Shown piece after piece: positions 53,082 through 61,808 of a DNA stretch of 64,000 nt. Source of the stretch: Deltaproteobacteria bacterium (GTDB taxonomy: Bacteria; Desulfobacterota; Desulfuromonadia; Geobacterales; Geobacteraceae); the NCBI GenBank assembly GCA_009668975.1, contig SBEG01000006.1, positions 124,001 through 188,000 of the forward strand, read 5' to 3'. Made by a program: the position numbers and the translations under genes. Every line of letters starts with the position of its first letter. Within the stretch, counting starts at the first letter, position 1. The notes below the pieces were generated by a model. The model ran no database searches. It saw only the letters and a list, made by a program, of their open reading frames with translations, and had not been told where the DNA came from.

Positions 53082-53498
53082 ATTTTTTCCTTATTCTCTG
53101 AGCAGTCCGAGCATTCAACTTTTGCGAAGAATTTCGATTCAAGAATCGCTCGGAAAGGAACCGTAGGGCAGTTCCAAAGGATGTTTATGCGAGGTGGAGG
53201 AAGCGTGTACTGCAGGGAAGTGGAGGAAGATTATGCGGAAACCGGGCCCCAACGGGAATCTTACCCAGATAATTTCTTTATTTGATTGGCTGACTCCTTT
53301 TTCTGTCAGGTGGATAAAAAAAACCCAAGACCGAAAGCCGCGGGTTTCACTGACATCTGAAACTCTTTTCTATTTACAATAACACAATAATGTGTATGCG
53401 CATAGATAATAACCGTTCCGCCCGCCACTATTTCTTGCTGCAGAGATCTGAAGCTCCTGAATGATGACAGGAAATCCACTTCTTTTTGCTGATGCGTA
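53082..53498. other. Intergenic stretch upstream of the glucan synthase gene
   Basis: No gene is seen in these 417 bases. A nested inverted repeat around 53304-53355 (TGTCAG...CTGACA enclosing AAACCC...GGGTTT) could fold into a hairpin that ends the transcript of the secreted-protein gene at 53499. A sigma-54 site was looked for and not found. Confidence 0.5.
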
Positions 53499-53846
53499 TC
53501 AATACAGGTCGGTATCCTTGAAGTATTTCGGCATGGCCACGCCGGTGCAGTCAAAGGCGTAGCCAATTACTCTGGTCTGACCATAATAGCCCATGATTGC
53601 CTCCCGCCAAAAGATATGCGTCGCACCTGCTTCCTTGGCCTTCACGGCAGACCGGTATTTAAAGTCGCCAAGAACTGGAGGAGGGCCCCAGAAACGATAA
53701 CCGTACGGACCAGGAATTCTCGCCACCAGGCGACACTCTCCCACGCTGGCCGGATCGGCCACAACCAGCGGGAACGGCCTGGACGAAACAGCCGTGGAAC
53801 TCCCAAGTATCGTCAGGATTGAAACAAGGAGTATGAAAGCCTTCAT
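53499..53846 (-). CDS. Small secreted protein (DUF4156-like)
   Basis: A 115-residue exported protein starting MKAFILLVSILTILGSSTA at 53846, decided by GGAGGCATT right before the ATG; the much longer open frame upstream is a shadow. The mature part (VGECRLVARIPGPYGYRFWG, AVKAKEAGATHIFWRE, VIGYAFDCTGVAMP) has the two-Cys pattern and KAKEAGATH signature of the RcsF/DUF4156-like family of small envelope proteins, where the Cys pair forms a disulfide. A role in envelope sensing is possible by analogy. Confidence 0.8.
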   Translation of the reverse strand: MKAFILLVSILTILGSSTAVSSRPFPLVVADPASVGECRLVARIPGPYGYRFWGPPPVLGDFKYRSAVKAKEAGATHIFWREAIMGYYGQTRVIGYAFDCTGVAMPKYFKDTDLY

Positions 53847-53956
53847 AATGCCTCCACAAGACTTGCATTTCTGAAATATTTCCCTGAAAAACACCACTAC
53901 TTCTTCATACTCACATAATAACAAACTACGAGAGAACTGTCCCAATTCCGGTTGTC

Positions 53957-54523
53957 TCAGCCGAGCAGCAGCACCAGGTCCACAACTATCAACCCAATAA
54001 GTGCCGGGATCGCCAGCACATTCAGCAATAGGGCCAGCAAACCAAGATACTGAAACCAGAGACCGGCGAATATACCGAGCACATATCCCAGCAGAAGTCC
54101 CGCGACACTTCCCGCCAAACCGAGAACGAACGAATGTTCGAGGGTGCCGGCAAATATTCCCGCGGTAAGGCCCAGCATGACAAGAAAAAAGAAGACTCCC
54201 CAGAGAAATTCTTCGTAAGAGGGCGATCCCTGCCGGGAGCAGATACTGGAAATGGTGAGGACCAAAATCCCTGCAACGCCAATGCCGCCGGCAACCCAGG
54301 CGATGATGGAGTGATGATTGATGGCATAGGGAATGCCAATTGCGGCCAGAACAAGGCAAAAGGCAATGACGATATACCACTCGAACGGCACAAAGGTGGT
54401 ACCGCCGCTCTCCTTGCGGCGCAAACGGTTCCAGAGGAGCGCCGGGAAAACACGTGTATGAAATTCGCTGGAGAAAAATTTTGGTTCCGTATTCTTCACC
54501 AGTACTTTATCTTTGATAATCAT
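53957..54523 (-). CDS. Polytopic membrane protein of unknown function
   Basis: A 188-residue protein starting MIIKDKVLVKNTEPKFFSS at 54523, with GGGAGG 6 bases upstream. After a basic, soluble N-terminus of about 45 residues come about five membrane helices (WYIVIAFCLVLAAIGIPY, IIAWVAGGIGVAGILVLTI, FLWGVFFFLVMLGLTAGIFAG, GLAGSVAGLLLGYVLGIF, LLALLLNVLAIPALIGLIVV), separated by short loops. The glycine-rich helices suggest packing into an oligomer. No family recognised. It lies 110 bp upstream of the small secreted protein gene. Confidence 0.75.
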   Translation of the reverse strand: MIIKDKVLVKNTEPKFFSSEFHTRVFPALLWNRLRRKESGGTTFVPFEWYIVIAFCLVLAAIGIPYAINHHSIIAWVAGGIGVAGILVLTISSICSRQGSPSYEEFLWGVFFFLVMLGLTAGIFAGTLEHSFVLGLAGSVAGLLLGYVLGIFAGLWFQYLGLLALLLNVLAIPALIGLIVVDLVLLLG

Positions 54524-54747
54524 GAGACCTCCCTTCAAAAGCCGGAATCTGCATCCTGAATAGCTGCCGGAAATGGTGCTTTCGCGTCAATCTCTGTGCG
54601 AGTCAATGAGCCAATGACATTGACAAAGCACCGCGCTTTTGATACGTAGCAGGCTGTAATTAATAGAATTGTAAAGAAAAAACGTACCCGGGCAAAGGCA
54701 ATAAATTCCGCCCTCTCCGTAATAAAATACATTTCTGAAAGACTTTC

Positions 54748-55593
54748 ATGTCCAATTATGCCGTATACGAACCCAACTACCGGGCAAAAACCACGAGCAT
54801 TGGCATCTGGCTCAGTTGCCTCACGACAGTACTGCAACGGAAAGATCTTCTTTTCTACCTGGTCAAGCGTGACTTCCTCTCTGATTACAAGCGGTCATTC
54901 ATCAGTGCCGGCTGGGTACTGATCACCCCGGCCCTCGCGGTGGTCTCGTGGCTGATCATCAACTATACGAACATCTTGCATCCCGGGGAACTCCCCATTC
55001 CCTATCCGGCCTATGTCCTGATAAGCACCATGATCTGGCGACTCTTCCTAAGTATCTACCAGTCGACATCCAATGTTTTTTTTGAAAGCGCTTCCTTCAG
55101 CCTTGACGTGAGATTCCTCCGCGAAGTCCTGATCGTAAAACAAATCATCCTGCAGACCCTGAACCTTGCCGTCGGCTTGATCTTTATCGAGATCGTCCTG
55201 GTCTATTACGGCATCTTCCCGACCTGGAAAATCCTTTCCTTTCCGTTCACGCTCCTGCCGTTAATCCTGATGGGAGCAGGGATCGGACTGCTGACCTCGG
55301 TCTATTCCGTGGTGCTGCCCGATGCCAAGAAGTGGCTGGATTACGGGATGCAGCTTCTGATGTTCGTCACACCGGTCATTTATTCCCCCCAGGTGAGTAA
55401 TGCCCTGATCAGGAAAATCATCCTGCTGAATCCGATATCCTATCTTCTTGATTGGAGCCGCGCCTCCCTGATCGGCGGATCTTTTAGCGATCCGGGGAAA
55501 TTCCTGCTCAGCGCCGGCGGAGCGCTGCTGATTTTTCTCGCCGGACTGAGGCTCCTCTATCTGGCCGAAGACAAGGTTATCGAAAAAATATGA
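54748..55593 (+). CDS. wzm: Polysaccharide ABC exporter permease (Wzm type)
   Basis: A 281-residue ABC-2 permease with six predicted helices. KRDFLSDYKRSFISAGWVLITPALAVVSW at about residues 39-69 is the typical amphipathic entry of O-antigen/capsule exporters (RDLKSRYRGS-like), and LLTSVYSVVLPDAKKWLDYGMQLLMFVTPVIYSP is the late signature region. It forms the channel for an undecaprenol-linked glycan exported across the inner membrane. It is followed 10 bp later by its ATPase on the same strand. No glycosyltransferase genes for the glycan are in the window. Confidence 0.93.
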   Translation: MSNYAVYEPNYRAKTTSIGIWLSCLTTVLQRKDLLFYLVKRDFLSDYKRSFISAGWVLITPALAVVSWLIINYTNILHPGELPIPYPAYVLISTMIWRLFLSIYQSTSNVFFESASFSLDVRFLREVLIVKQIILQTLNLAVGLIFIEIVLVYYGIFPTWKILSFPFTLLPLILMGAGIGLLTSVYSVVLPDAKKWLDYGMQLLMFVTPVIYSPQVSNALIRKIILLNPISYLLDWSRASLIGGSFSDPGKFLLSAGGALLIFLAGLRLLYLAEDKVIEKI

Positions 55594-55603
55594 CGGATCA
55601 AAC

Positions 55604-56896
55604 GTGAATATGATCGACCAGGAAATTGCAATTTCATTGCAGCAGGCCGGAAAAAAGTTCTGCCGTAACCTCAAGCGGAGCCTTTACTACGGTTTTCTTG
55701 ATGTATCCCGGATCTTCGCCGGGGTCGGTTTTGATCCCGAACGGCTCAGAAAGGATGAATTCTGGGCGGTATCGGACCTCTCCCTTGAGGTCCGCAAGGG
55801 AGAATCCCTGGGGGTCATCGGCGCCAACGGCTCGGGAAAATCCACCTTGCTCAGGCTCTTGTCAGGCATCTACACACCTGACCAGGGGCGGGTCGTCACG
55901 AACGGCAAAGTCGGTTCGCTGATCACCCTTGGCGCCGGCTTCCATCCCCATTTCACCGGCAGAGAGAACATCTTTTTCAACGGAACACTGCTGGGCCTGT
56001 CCCAAAAAGAGCTGGAGGAGCGCTACGACGACATCGTCAGGTTTGCGGACCTGGATGAATTCATCGAGGCCCCGGTCTCAACCTATTCCACCGGCATGCG
56101 AATGAGGCTTGGCTTTGCCATCGCCATTCATACGAAACCGGACATTTTGCTGATTGACGAAATCCTCGCGGTGGGAGATGTCAATTTCATCAAAAACAGC
56201 TATGACAGAATTGAAAATCTGGTGACGGAAAAAGGGGTCTCGGCAATTGTTGTCTCGCACAATGTCGGCATGATTCAACGGCTCTGCCAAAAGACGCTGG
56301 TACTCGACAAGGGCAGAATGGTTTTCCTCGGCGACACCCTCGAAGCACTTTCCAGGTATTACGAGTTGTCACTGAAGCACAAATTGGCCCTGGAACCGGG
56401 CCGCTCCCCTGATAAATTCATCCATCATCCGGACTGTCCGATGCAGATCCGAATCGAAGATTTTTCACTTTGTGGAACGGCTTCGGAAGACAGCCAGGAA
56501 ATTACCGCGCCCGGTACTGTCAGGTTCCAGACCAGGGTCCGGAATACTCTGGATCAGCCGGCGGCACTGCCCACGGTAAGTATCCTGATTCTGGACCCGG
56601 GGCTGATTGACCTCATCGCCAGCGTTCAGAGCCACGGTCCTGCCTGCGAAGGGGTGATGATCCCCGCAAAAGGGGAGCTGGTGGTGGAATGTGAGGCATC
56701 CTATTTCAATCTGGCGCCCGGGGAATACCGGGTGATTGTCAAACTGGGGGGGCCGAAGGAAGGATTATTTTGCGACTCGGTTCTGCTGACCCGGTCGTTA
56801 AAAGTTTCCTGGTCGGTTGATTTTCTGCGGAAGGTGTCTTCGGTCTACCGGGATTGCAAACTTTTCATCCCGACTGAATGGAAGGTGGAACGATAA
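55604..56896 (+). CDS. wzt: Polysaccharide ABC exporter ATPase with Wzt C-terminal domain
   Basis: A 430-residue protein; GTG at 55604 or ATG at 55610 could start it. The ATPase (residues about 1-250) has Walker A GANGSGKSTLLRLLSG, the Wzt-type signature YSTGMRMRLGF and Walker B ILLIDEILAVGD. Residues 285-425 form a beta-rich domain (RFQTRVRNTLDQPAALPTV, EYRVIVKLGGPKEGL) like the carbohydrate-binding C-terminus of Wzt, which recognises the capped end of the glycan. It powers the Wzm channel encoded immediately upstream. It converges with the RiPP cassette on the other strand, 14 bp away. Confidence 0.94.
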   Translation: MNMIDQEIAISLQQAGKKFCRNLKRSLYYGFLDVSRIFAGVGFDPERLRKDEFWAVSDLSLEVRKGESLGVIGANGSGKSTLLRLLSGIYTPDQGRVVTNGKVGSLITLGAGFHPHFTGRENIFFNGTLLGLSQKELEERYDDIVRFADLDEFIEAPVSTYSTGMRMRLGFAIAIHTKPDILLIDEILAVGDVNFIKNSYDRIENLVTEKGVSAIVVSHNVGMIQRLCQKTLVLDKGRMVFLGDTLEALSRYYELSLKHKLALEPGRSPDKFIHHPDCPMQIRIEDFSLCGTASEDSQEITAPGTVRFQTRVRNTLDQPAALPTVSILILDPGLIDLIASVQSHGPACEGVMIPAKGELVVECEASYFNLAPGEYRVIVKLGGPKEGLFCDSVLLTRSLKVSWSVDFLRKVSSVYRDCKLFIPTEWKVER

Positions 56897-56910
56897 GGCA
56901 TCCCGTTCCC

Positions 56911-57186
56911 TCAGCCGGCCTGTTCCTCGATCAATTCTAGCTGTTTCATGCCGATAATGAACTTTTCGATATCGGACCTGACGGTGTCCTCGTCGGGTAC
57001 ATTCCAGCGTTTCTTTATCTCCGCCAGAACACTTTCCGTGTCGTCCCCATTGATGAGCAGTGATTCGCACATGAAGGCGGCGCTGGCATTCAACGGGGTA
57101 ACATCACCTGTTTCATGGTTGTAGATCAAGGCGCCATCAGCTTCCGCTCGGTACACCACACTATCGCGTAACAGATACTTTTTCAT
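56911..57186 (-). CDS. PqqD-like peptide chaperone (RiPP recognition element)
   Basis: A 91-residue protein with GGGAG 9 bases before the ATG. The pattern VVYRAEADGALIYNHETGDVTPLNASAAFMCESL, followed by a helix EIKKRWNVPDEDTVRSDIEKFI, is the PqqD fold: a winged helix that binds the leader of a precursor peptide and presents it to radical SAM enzymes. It is the last gene of a four-gene cassette (precursor, two radical SAM/SPASM enzymes, PqqD) on the minus strand. Confidence 0.92.
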   Translation of the reverse strand: MKKYLLRDSVVYRAEADGALIYNHETGDVTPLNASAAFMCESLLINGDDTESVLAEIKKRWNVPDEDTVRSDIEKFIIGMKQLELIEEQAG

Positions 57187-57263
57187 CAGAAGTTACTCCC
57201 TTTCGCTGAAATCTGGTTACAGCAGAACCCGGCCTGCATCGTTTCGAAAATCTACGGCGAGGA

Positions 57264-58307
57264 TTAGACCAGCCGGGTTTCAGGAAACAATCCGAGCCGG
57301 TAGGCCTCTCCGCAGAATTGGTCGCCATCCAGCAATGACCCGGTACTGTGGTAAGTATGGGCAATACAGCGCCCCATGCAGGTTTTTTTGAACATGCAGC
57401 GGCGGCAGATGCCGCCGAGTTTTTCGGGCAGCCCTGCCCGGATCAAGCGGATCGTTGCATCATTTTTCCAGACATCTTCCAGCGAATGGGTTCTGACGTT
57501 CCCCAGCAGCAGTCCCTTGTCAATATTGCCGATTCCGCAGATGGAGAGGTCCCCATTCGACAGGACACCGATGATATTCTTGATCCCGCAGATCCGCAGA
57601 TTTTCTTTTCTGGCCAGTGAGGCAACACTCTGGAACGCCGGAGGGATATCAAACATGACCCTGAAGCTCTCATAGGATTTATCGCAGAAGGACCGGTAAC
57701 TCTCGATAAACTCCCGCACGGAAAGTCGTTCGCCTTCCATGCCCTGCGCCCGGCCCATATCCGAAATGAAATTGATCTTGATGCTGGAAGCGCCGAGATC
57801 TTTGGCCAGCGCCAGCGTCTTTTCCAGATCGTCCTTATTGCCCGCATGCAGGCAGAAAATCACCTGGGGGCGAATGTTGCGCCGCACCAGATTTTCGATA
57901 CCGGCAACTGCTTCATGGAATGACCCGGGATTGCCGCGCAGGAGAGAATGTATCTGCTCATTGGAACCGTCGAGGGAGATCGAAACAAAAGGGTCTGTTC
58001 CAGCGAGCCTGGCGGCGATGTCATCATCGACCAGGGTCCCGTTCGTTTCGATCATGATCTTGAGACGTTCGGCAATCAGCAGATCAATGAATTCCCGGAT
58101 ATACGGCAGCAGCAATGGTTCGCCGCCCAGCAGCTTGACCCCTTGGAGCCCAAGTTCTTTGCCTTGGGCAATAAGCTCCCGGACCTCAGGGAAGGTCAGC
58201 TCCCCTTGTGTCTCTTCATTGAAACCGGGCTCAATCCAGCAATGACGACAGCGGAGATTGCAGTTCTTGTTGTAAAAATATATGGTCTTCAGGGGCAGAT
58301 GGTCCAT
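57264..58307 (-). CDS. Radical SAM/SPASM peptide maturase (ScmF-like)
   Basis: A 347-residue protein. CNLRCRHCW at about residues 16-24 binds the SAM-active 4Fe-4S cluster, and VKLLGGEPLL is the GGE motif. The C-terminal SPASM region has CGIKNIIGVLSNGDLSICGI, CRRCMFKKTCMGRC and a closing FCG, enough Cys for auxiliary clusters. The N-terminus LPLKTIYFYNKNCNLRCRHCW recalls ScmF of the SynChlorMet cassette (from memory). The enzyme probably forms cross-links or epimers in the precursor encoded at 59618-59785. It lies 22 bp after the other radical SAM gene and 77 bp before the PqqD gene. Confidence 0.92.
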   Translation of the reverse strand: MDHLPLKTIYFYNKNCNLRCRHCWIEPGFNEETQGELTFPEVRELIAQGKELGLQGVKLLGGEPLLLPYIREFIDLLIAERLKIMIETNGTLVDDDIAARLAGTDPFVSISLDGSNEQIHSLLRGNPGSFHEAVAGIENLVRRNIRPQVIFCLHAGNKDDLEKTLALAKDLGASSIKINFISDMGRAQGMEGERLSVREFIESYRSFCDKSYESFRVMFDIPPAFQSVASLARKENLRICGIKNIIGVLSNGDLSICGIGNIDKGLLLGNVRTHSLEDVWKNDATIRLIRAGLPEKLGGICRRCMFKKTCMGRCIAHTYHSTGSLLDGDQFCGEAYRLGLFPETRLV

Positions 58308-58329
58308 GGTCTCTAGCCTTACCGGCAGC

Positions 58330-59463
58330 TTACAGCCACTGTTTTATGCAGAACAGCTTCTTGTTGGCGATCCCGCCCGGAATGAAATACGGAATGCAGC
58401 GGTGTCCCGTATAGCATACATGGCGATATTCACAGGACATGCACTCCGCGATTTCTCTTTCGGTCAGGGCGAATGGCCGCCGAAATTCGTCGAGTGTTGC
58501 GGAACGATCCCAGATTTCCTTGAATGGTTTGTGCAGGACATTTCCCGCCGGAGTATTCCACAAAAGCACACAGGGCAGCACCTCACCATCCGGTTTGATC
58601 GCGCACTGATTAACCGCCGCGCCGCAGGGCTGGACGGTCAACTCCCTATGATCGTCATCTGCGGGCAGCCCGTTTTCCTTGATCAACTTCACCGATTCCA
58701 TCAATTGCAGCAACGAACCTGAAACGAAATTTCCGTACTCCTTTTGCAGATTTTCGAACTCGTTATACAGGTAGCGATAGTGCTCCGGTGTCAGTAAAAT
58801 GTCATCCAGGTAGCACTCGGCATTATTGATAAAGAACACGGTATTGAAGCGCACACCCATGACACCCAGGTCTTTGCCGAGAGCGGCAATCTGAGCCAGG
58901 TCATGGTAATTCCGGGACAGAACGGTTGTCGAGACCAGAACTTTACTGCCCTGTTTTCTCAGGGCACGGAGCCCTCGCAGGGTCTGGTCGAAGACACCCT
59001 GGCCTCTGATGCCGTCAACGGTTTCCGCTGATGAACCATCCAGGCTGACAACATAGGAAACCCTGAATTTACTCAGACGTTCAGCCAGTTCTTCATCAAT
59101 CAGTGTTGCATTGGTATTGATTGCAATGCCGATGGGAAATCGCGAAAGATACTCAACAATCTGAAGAATATCTCTCCGAATGAAAGGTTCTCCGCCGAAA
59201 AGAGAGACAAAAAAGACCTTCTCCGCCGCAAGATCATCAATAATTCTGAAGATATCCCGGGTGGAAAGGTCCGTAGCGGACTGATCTGATTTGGCGAGGC
59301 AGTGCTTGCAGTCCAGATTACATTTCGCGGTAATGGACAGGCACACTTTCGTCGGTGCCGATAGTTTGAATGGTTTGGCTGTCACTGGAGCCGGTTTTTC
59401 GGAACACTTCCCAGAAAATGTCGAGTCTTGCAAAATATCACTACCTATGCACGTCAAGCGCAC
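58330..59463 (-). CDS. Radical SAM/SPASM peptide maturase, second enzyme
   Basis: A 377-residue protein if started at the GTG at 59463; no convincing ribosome site is visible there, and a start some codons later is possible (a TTG about nine codons in has AGGT upstream). CNLDCKHCL is at about residues 48-56, LFGGEPFIR near 92. The SPASM domain carries CGAAVNQCAIKPDGEVLPCVLL, CMSCEYRHVCYTGHRC and a terminal FC. SPASM enzymes install thioethers or C-C bonds, often at Cys. It is directly downstream of the Cys-rich precursor ORF, so it is the best candidate for acting on those cysteines. Confidence 0.91.
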   Translation of the reverse strand: MRLTCIGSDILQDSTFSGKCSEKPAPVTAKPFKLSAPTKVCLSITAKCNLDCKHCLAKSDQSATDLSTRDIFRIIDDLAAEKVFFVSLFGGEPFIRRDILQIVEYLSRFPIGIAINTNATLIDEELAERLSKFRVSYVVSLDGSSAETVDGIRGQGVFDQTLRGLRALRKQGSKVLVSTTVLSRNYHDLAQIAALGKDLGVMGVRFNTVFFINNAECYLDDILLTPEHYRYLYNEFENLQKEYGNFVSGSLLQLMESVKLIKENGLPADDDHRELTVQPCGAAVNQCAIKPDGEVLPCVLLWNTPAGNVLHKPFKEIWDRSATLDEFRRPFALTEREIAECMSCEYRHVCYTGHRCIPYFIPGGIANKKLFCIKQWL

Positions 59464-59617
59464 ATGTTAATGGTTTCGACGTGCAACACACGCGATGTTT
59501 CGTACAACTCTTCCTTCAAGCTGAACGAAGCAGCAGCATCTTTCAGCGCAAAATCACCGCAGAGCCGAGCCGGCCGATGATTACGAACAGGCAGGTGATC
59601 AGGAACGTACCGCGTCT

Positions 59618-59785
59618 TTACCCATGCACGCAGTTACTGACGTCACTCCCGGTGTTGCAACCAACGCAGCCGCTGCCACTGATACAGGCGTCAGCGTCGC
59701 TGCCTGAGCGGCACAGGGCGTTAGAATTCGCTGCCGTTCCCGGCTTGGATTGTTCGTTGATATTTGGGCTAAAGTAATCTTTCAT
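59618..59785 (-). CDS. Cys-rich RiPP precursor peptide (55 residues)
   Basis: A short ORF, ATG at 59785 (MKDYFSPNINEQSKPG) to TAA at 59618. Residues 1-23 look like a leader of polar residues, and the C-terminal half has five Cys at positions 25, 34, 40, 43 and 52, spaced C-x8-C-x5-C-x2-C-x8-C, separated by Gly/Ser/Asp (e.g. ISGSGCVGCNTG). An AAAGGTG lies 10 bases upstream. It is immediately upstream of two radical SAM/SPASM genes and a PqqD gene on the same strand. Everything about it fits a ranthipeptide- or sactipeptide-like precursor; I read it from the DNA and have not searched for homologues. Confidence 0.8.
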   Translation of the reverse strand: MKDYFSPNINEQSKPGTAANSNALCRSGSDADACISGSGCVGCNTGSDVSNCVHG

Positions 59786-60471
59786 GGCCAGTACACACCT
59801 TTCATTTTTTCGATCAGAGGCTTTTTATGGAATATAGAACTTATTTTTGTCAAGTCAAGATAAAACGCGCCGCAGTTTTATCCCGTCACTACCCCCTGCA
59901 GACTCTCAATTCTGAGGCCAAACCGATTGATTCTATGCAACACTGGTTTTTCGGAAAGTTGGCCAGGCTTGTTAACCCTAACTTTTTCCCCCCTCAGCAT
60001 CCCCCCCCCCGCGAAGCCGGCCACTAGGGAAACGGCAGCCAACACACAGTGGATGAGGATCAGATTATGCCAGACAGAAATGCCGCTCTGAAGGCATGGA
60101 CTCTTCTCCTCTATTTACGAACTACTACTCATGTATAACCTTCAAATAACCTTGAGTTTTGTATTTTTTAATTTCTGGCCCCCTACCTGAGCCTGAATTT
60201 TATTATTGCCGGAAGGTTTGGATTGATCAAGTGCGACAGAAGAGAAAGAAATGTTTCTTGAGAGATGAAATACGAAGAAACTATGTCTTTAAAATTAAAA
60301 AATGGGGCGTTTCTCAAGGGAAAGTCCCATTTTTTAAATGTGGATCTCCAGCACGGATGTTTCTGGGCACTGACAGGAGCTGTCTTCTTTATGACGGCGC
60401 AGACACTGACATGTCGGCTTTATCGGACAGGTCCAGCAGGAGCCTGTCCTCCGTTACGCTGTGAAATAGCA
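59786..60471. other. AT-rich intergenic stretch upstream of the RiPP cassette
   Basis: The stretch is 686 bases, more AT-rich than its surroundings, with no convincing gene; the open frames on the plus strand (near 59827, 60159 and 60265) have no family resemblance. A run of ten C lies at 60001-60010. The promoter for the precursor gene should be within the first about 150 bases, but I cannot assign its -10 and -35 with confidence. Confidence 0.5.
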
Positions 60472-60849
60472 TCAGGGTTCCTTCCTTGATGATTTCACTG
60501 TCTCGTCCAGCAGCACCAGGGCATCCAATGCCGCAGGGTACCCTGCATAAATGGCCACCTGAAGCAATGCCTCGACGATTTCTTCCTGGCTCGCGCCATT
60601 CTCCATGGCCAGGGTGAAGTTGATTTTCAGCGCGTTCAGTCTTCCAAGGGAAGCAAGGATACCTATACTGCACAGCGAACGTGTCTTCAAGTCTATCGTG
60701 CTTCGTGACCAGGTGCGCCCGAAAACTACTGAGACTGCTTCCTTCTCGAAAGCCGGACTGAGTGATTTGAACCTTTCGACGACAGCTTCGGTGCGTTCCG
60801 TGCCAAGCATCTTCCTCAATATTTCAATGCCTGCTTGATAGTCATCCAT
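60472..60849 (-). CDS. Carboxymuconolactone decarboxylase-family protein (copy 1)
   Basis: A 125-residue protein starting MDDYQAGIEILRKMLG at 60849, with GGAAGGTGGG upstream. LKTRSLCSIGILASLGRLNALKINFTLAMENGASQEEIVEALLQVAIYAGYPAALDALVL is the CMD signature (KxR..., NGASxEEI, YxGxPAA). This is the 4-carboxymuconolactone-decarboxylase-like branch without the CxxC redox pair. It probably has a general alkylperoxidase or decarboxylase-like role; the true substrate is unknown. It is the last of three CMD genes in a row. Confidence 0.93.
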   Translation of the reverse strand: MDDYQAGIEILRKMLGTERTEAVVERFKSLSPAFEKEAVSVVFGRTWSRSTIDLKTRSLCSIGILASLGRLNALKINFTLAMENGASQEEIVEALLQVAIYAGYPAALDALVLLDETVKSSRKEP

Positions 60850-60978
60850 TTCATACCCACCTTCCAGACCGATTTGCAGCAGAATCACCCTACGTCGGAC
60901 ATACTCCTAGAGACCTATAGCATGCCGCAGAGGCCGGGCAAACACATTCACTGTCTGCCCGGCCCTGTTACCGTTCGA

Positions 60979-61242
60979 TCATAAGGGACTTTTGGCGTTT
61001 CCCGGTGTACCTGAGAGCTCGAAAGCAATTTCACCAAATATCTCATTGGCAAAACCCCGTGCCTTTACTGCAGCGCCGTTCTTCACCTTTTCCCCGGCAG
61101 CTACCGCGTCATGCATTTCCTCTGTGGTTGCGCCGGCGTCGACAGCCGCCTTCTTGAGAAGCTCCATACAGGGTTTGCAATTGACGGCATACGCTGCCCC
61201 AATTGATATCAGTGCCATTGTCTTCTTGTCCAAAACGCTCAT
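60979..61242 (-). CDS. AhpD-like CMD-family protein with CxxC (copy 2)
   Basis: An 87-residue protein. MSVLDKKTMALISIGAAYAVNCKPCMELL has the CKPC redox pair of AhpD-type CMD proteins, followed by AGATTEEMHDAVAAGEKVKNGAAVKARGFANEIF. AhpD-like proteins reduce peroxide-oxidised partners or disulfides. It is close in sequence to the gene at 61391-61648. The spacing in the run (130 and 149 bp) is loose for an operon, so separate promoters are possible. Confidence 0.93.
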   Translation of the reverse strand: MSVLDKKTMALISIGAAYAVNCKPCMELLKKAAVDAGATTEEMHDAVAAGEKVKNGAAVKARGFANEIFGEIAFELSGTPGNAKSPL

Positions 61243-61390
61243 GGTGTTGCCTCCTTGGATTGAAAAAATTTTTCAGCGGCAGAAGAGACTCACGCCATCG
61301 CCGTCAGTACTGCAGCCATGGCTGCTCTTACTGTTTTTCGGGGTTGTGGCCGGTTGCTGCACGACACTGCAGCCCTTTCTCCCTCAATCA

Positions 61391-61648
61391 TCAGCAGCAC
61401 GTGTTCCCCGTTGAAAAACATGCCTCACATTCGACTTCGCCAAAGACATCTTTCACAAAAGCTTTCGACTTAGTATGCGCCCCGTTCCTTACTTTTTCTC
61501 CGACGGCAACGGCTGCGAGCATTTCCGCCATGGTTGCCCCGGCTTTTTCCGCCTTTTTTCGGTGATATTCCATACACGGTTTGCAATTGACGGCATAAGA
61601 AGCCCCAAGCGCAATTAATTCCTGAATTTTATCGTCAAGTATTTGCAT
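61391..61648 (-). CDS. AhpD-like CMD-family protein with CxxC (copy 3)
   Basis: An 85-residue paralogue of copy 2: LDDKIQELIALGASYAVNCKPCMEYH, then AGATMAEMLAAVAVGEKVRNGAHTKSKAFVKDVFGEV. CKPC is conserved. The C-terminus, by contrast, ends in a Cys-rich tail (CEACFSTGNTCC) not seen in copy 2, which could bind metal or form extra disulfides. Its start codon is 346 bp from that of the ECF sigma factor gene, which is divergent, with one small ORF between. Confidence 0.93.
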   Translation of the reverse strand: MQILDDKIQELIALGASYAVNCKPCMEYHRKKAEKAGATMAEMLAAVAVGEKVRNGAHTKSKAFVKDVFGEVECEACFSTGNTCC

Positions 61649-61676
61649 TATATAACTCCTCTACCTGAGAATCGGC

Positions 61677-61808
61677 TCACATCATTCTTGATTTCACGAA
61701 ATCGGGGCCCTGCTTTAGGCCGATATGGGCAATTGCAGAGGCCGTCACATTTCCGGGTGGTCCCCGTGCAATGTCTCCAAACGACACGTTGACAAATCCT
61801 CTAAACAT
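61677..61808 (-). CDS. Possible 43-residue peptide gene
   Basis: ATG at 61808 (MFRGFVNVSFGDIARGPPGN) has GAGG 5 bases upstream. The frame continues in-frame to an earlier start at 61871 without such a site. The sequence contains ARGPPGNVTASAIAHIG and ends in KSRMM. It has no signal or membrane helix. No homologue is recalled; codon use is not informative at this length. Confidence 0.35.
   Translation of the reverse strand: MFRGFVNVSFGDIARGPPGNVTASAIAHIGLKQGPDFVKSRMM

Noticed and set aside
53847..54380. N-terminal extension of the small secreted protein to 293 residues
   Set aside because: The extra 178 residues overlap the membrane-protein gene in another frame and would remove the signal peptide; GGAGG sits before the ATG at 53846.
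60001..60010. Run of ten C as a phase-variation tract
   Set aside because: It is intergenic with no nearby start codon or promoter spacing it could switch; it may also be a sequencing weak point.
60265..60489. Plus-strand frame MKYEETMSLKLKNG... as a possible second RiPP precursor
   Set aside because: It overlaps the end of the CMD gene and is on the wrong strand; the Cys pattern is irregular and there is no maturase next to it in that direction.
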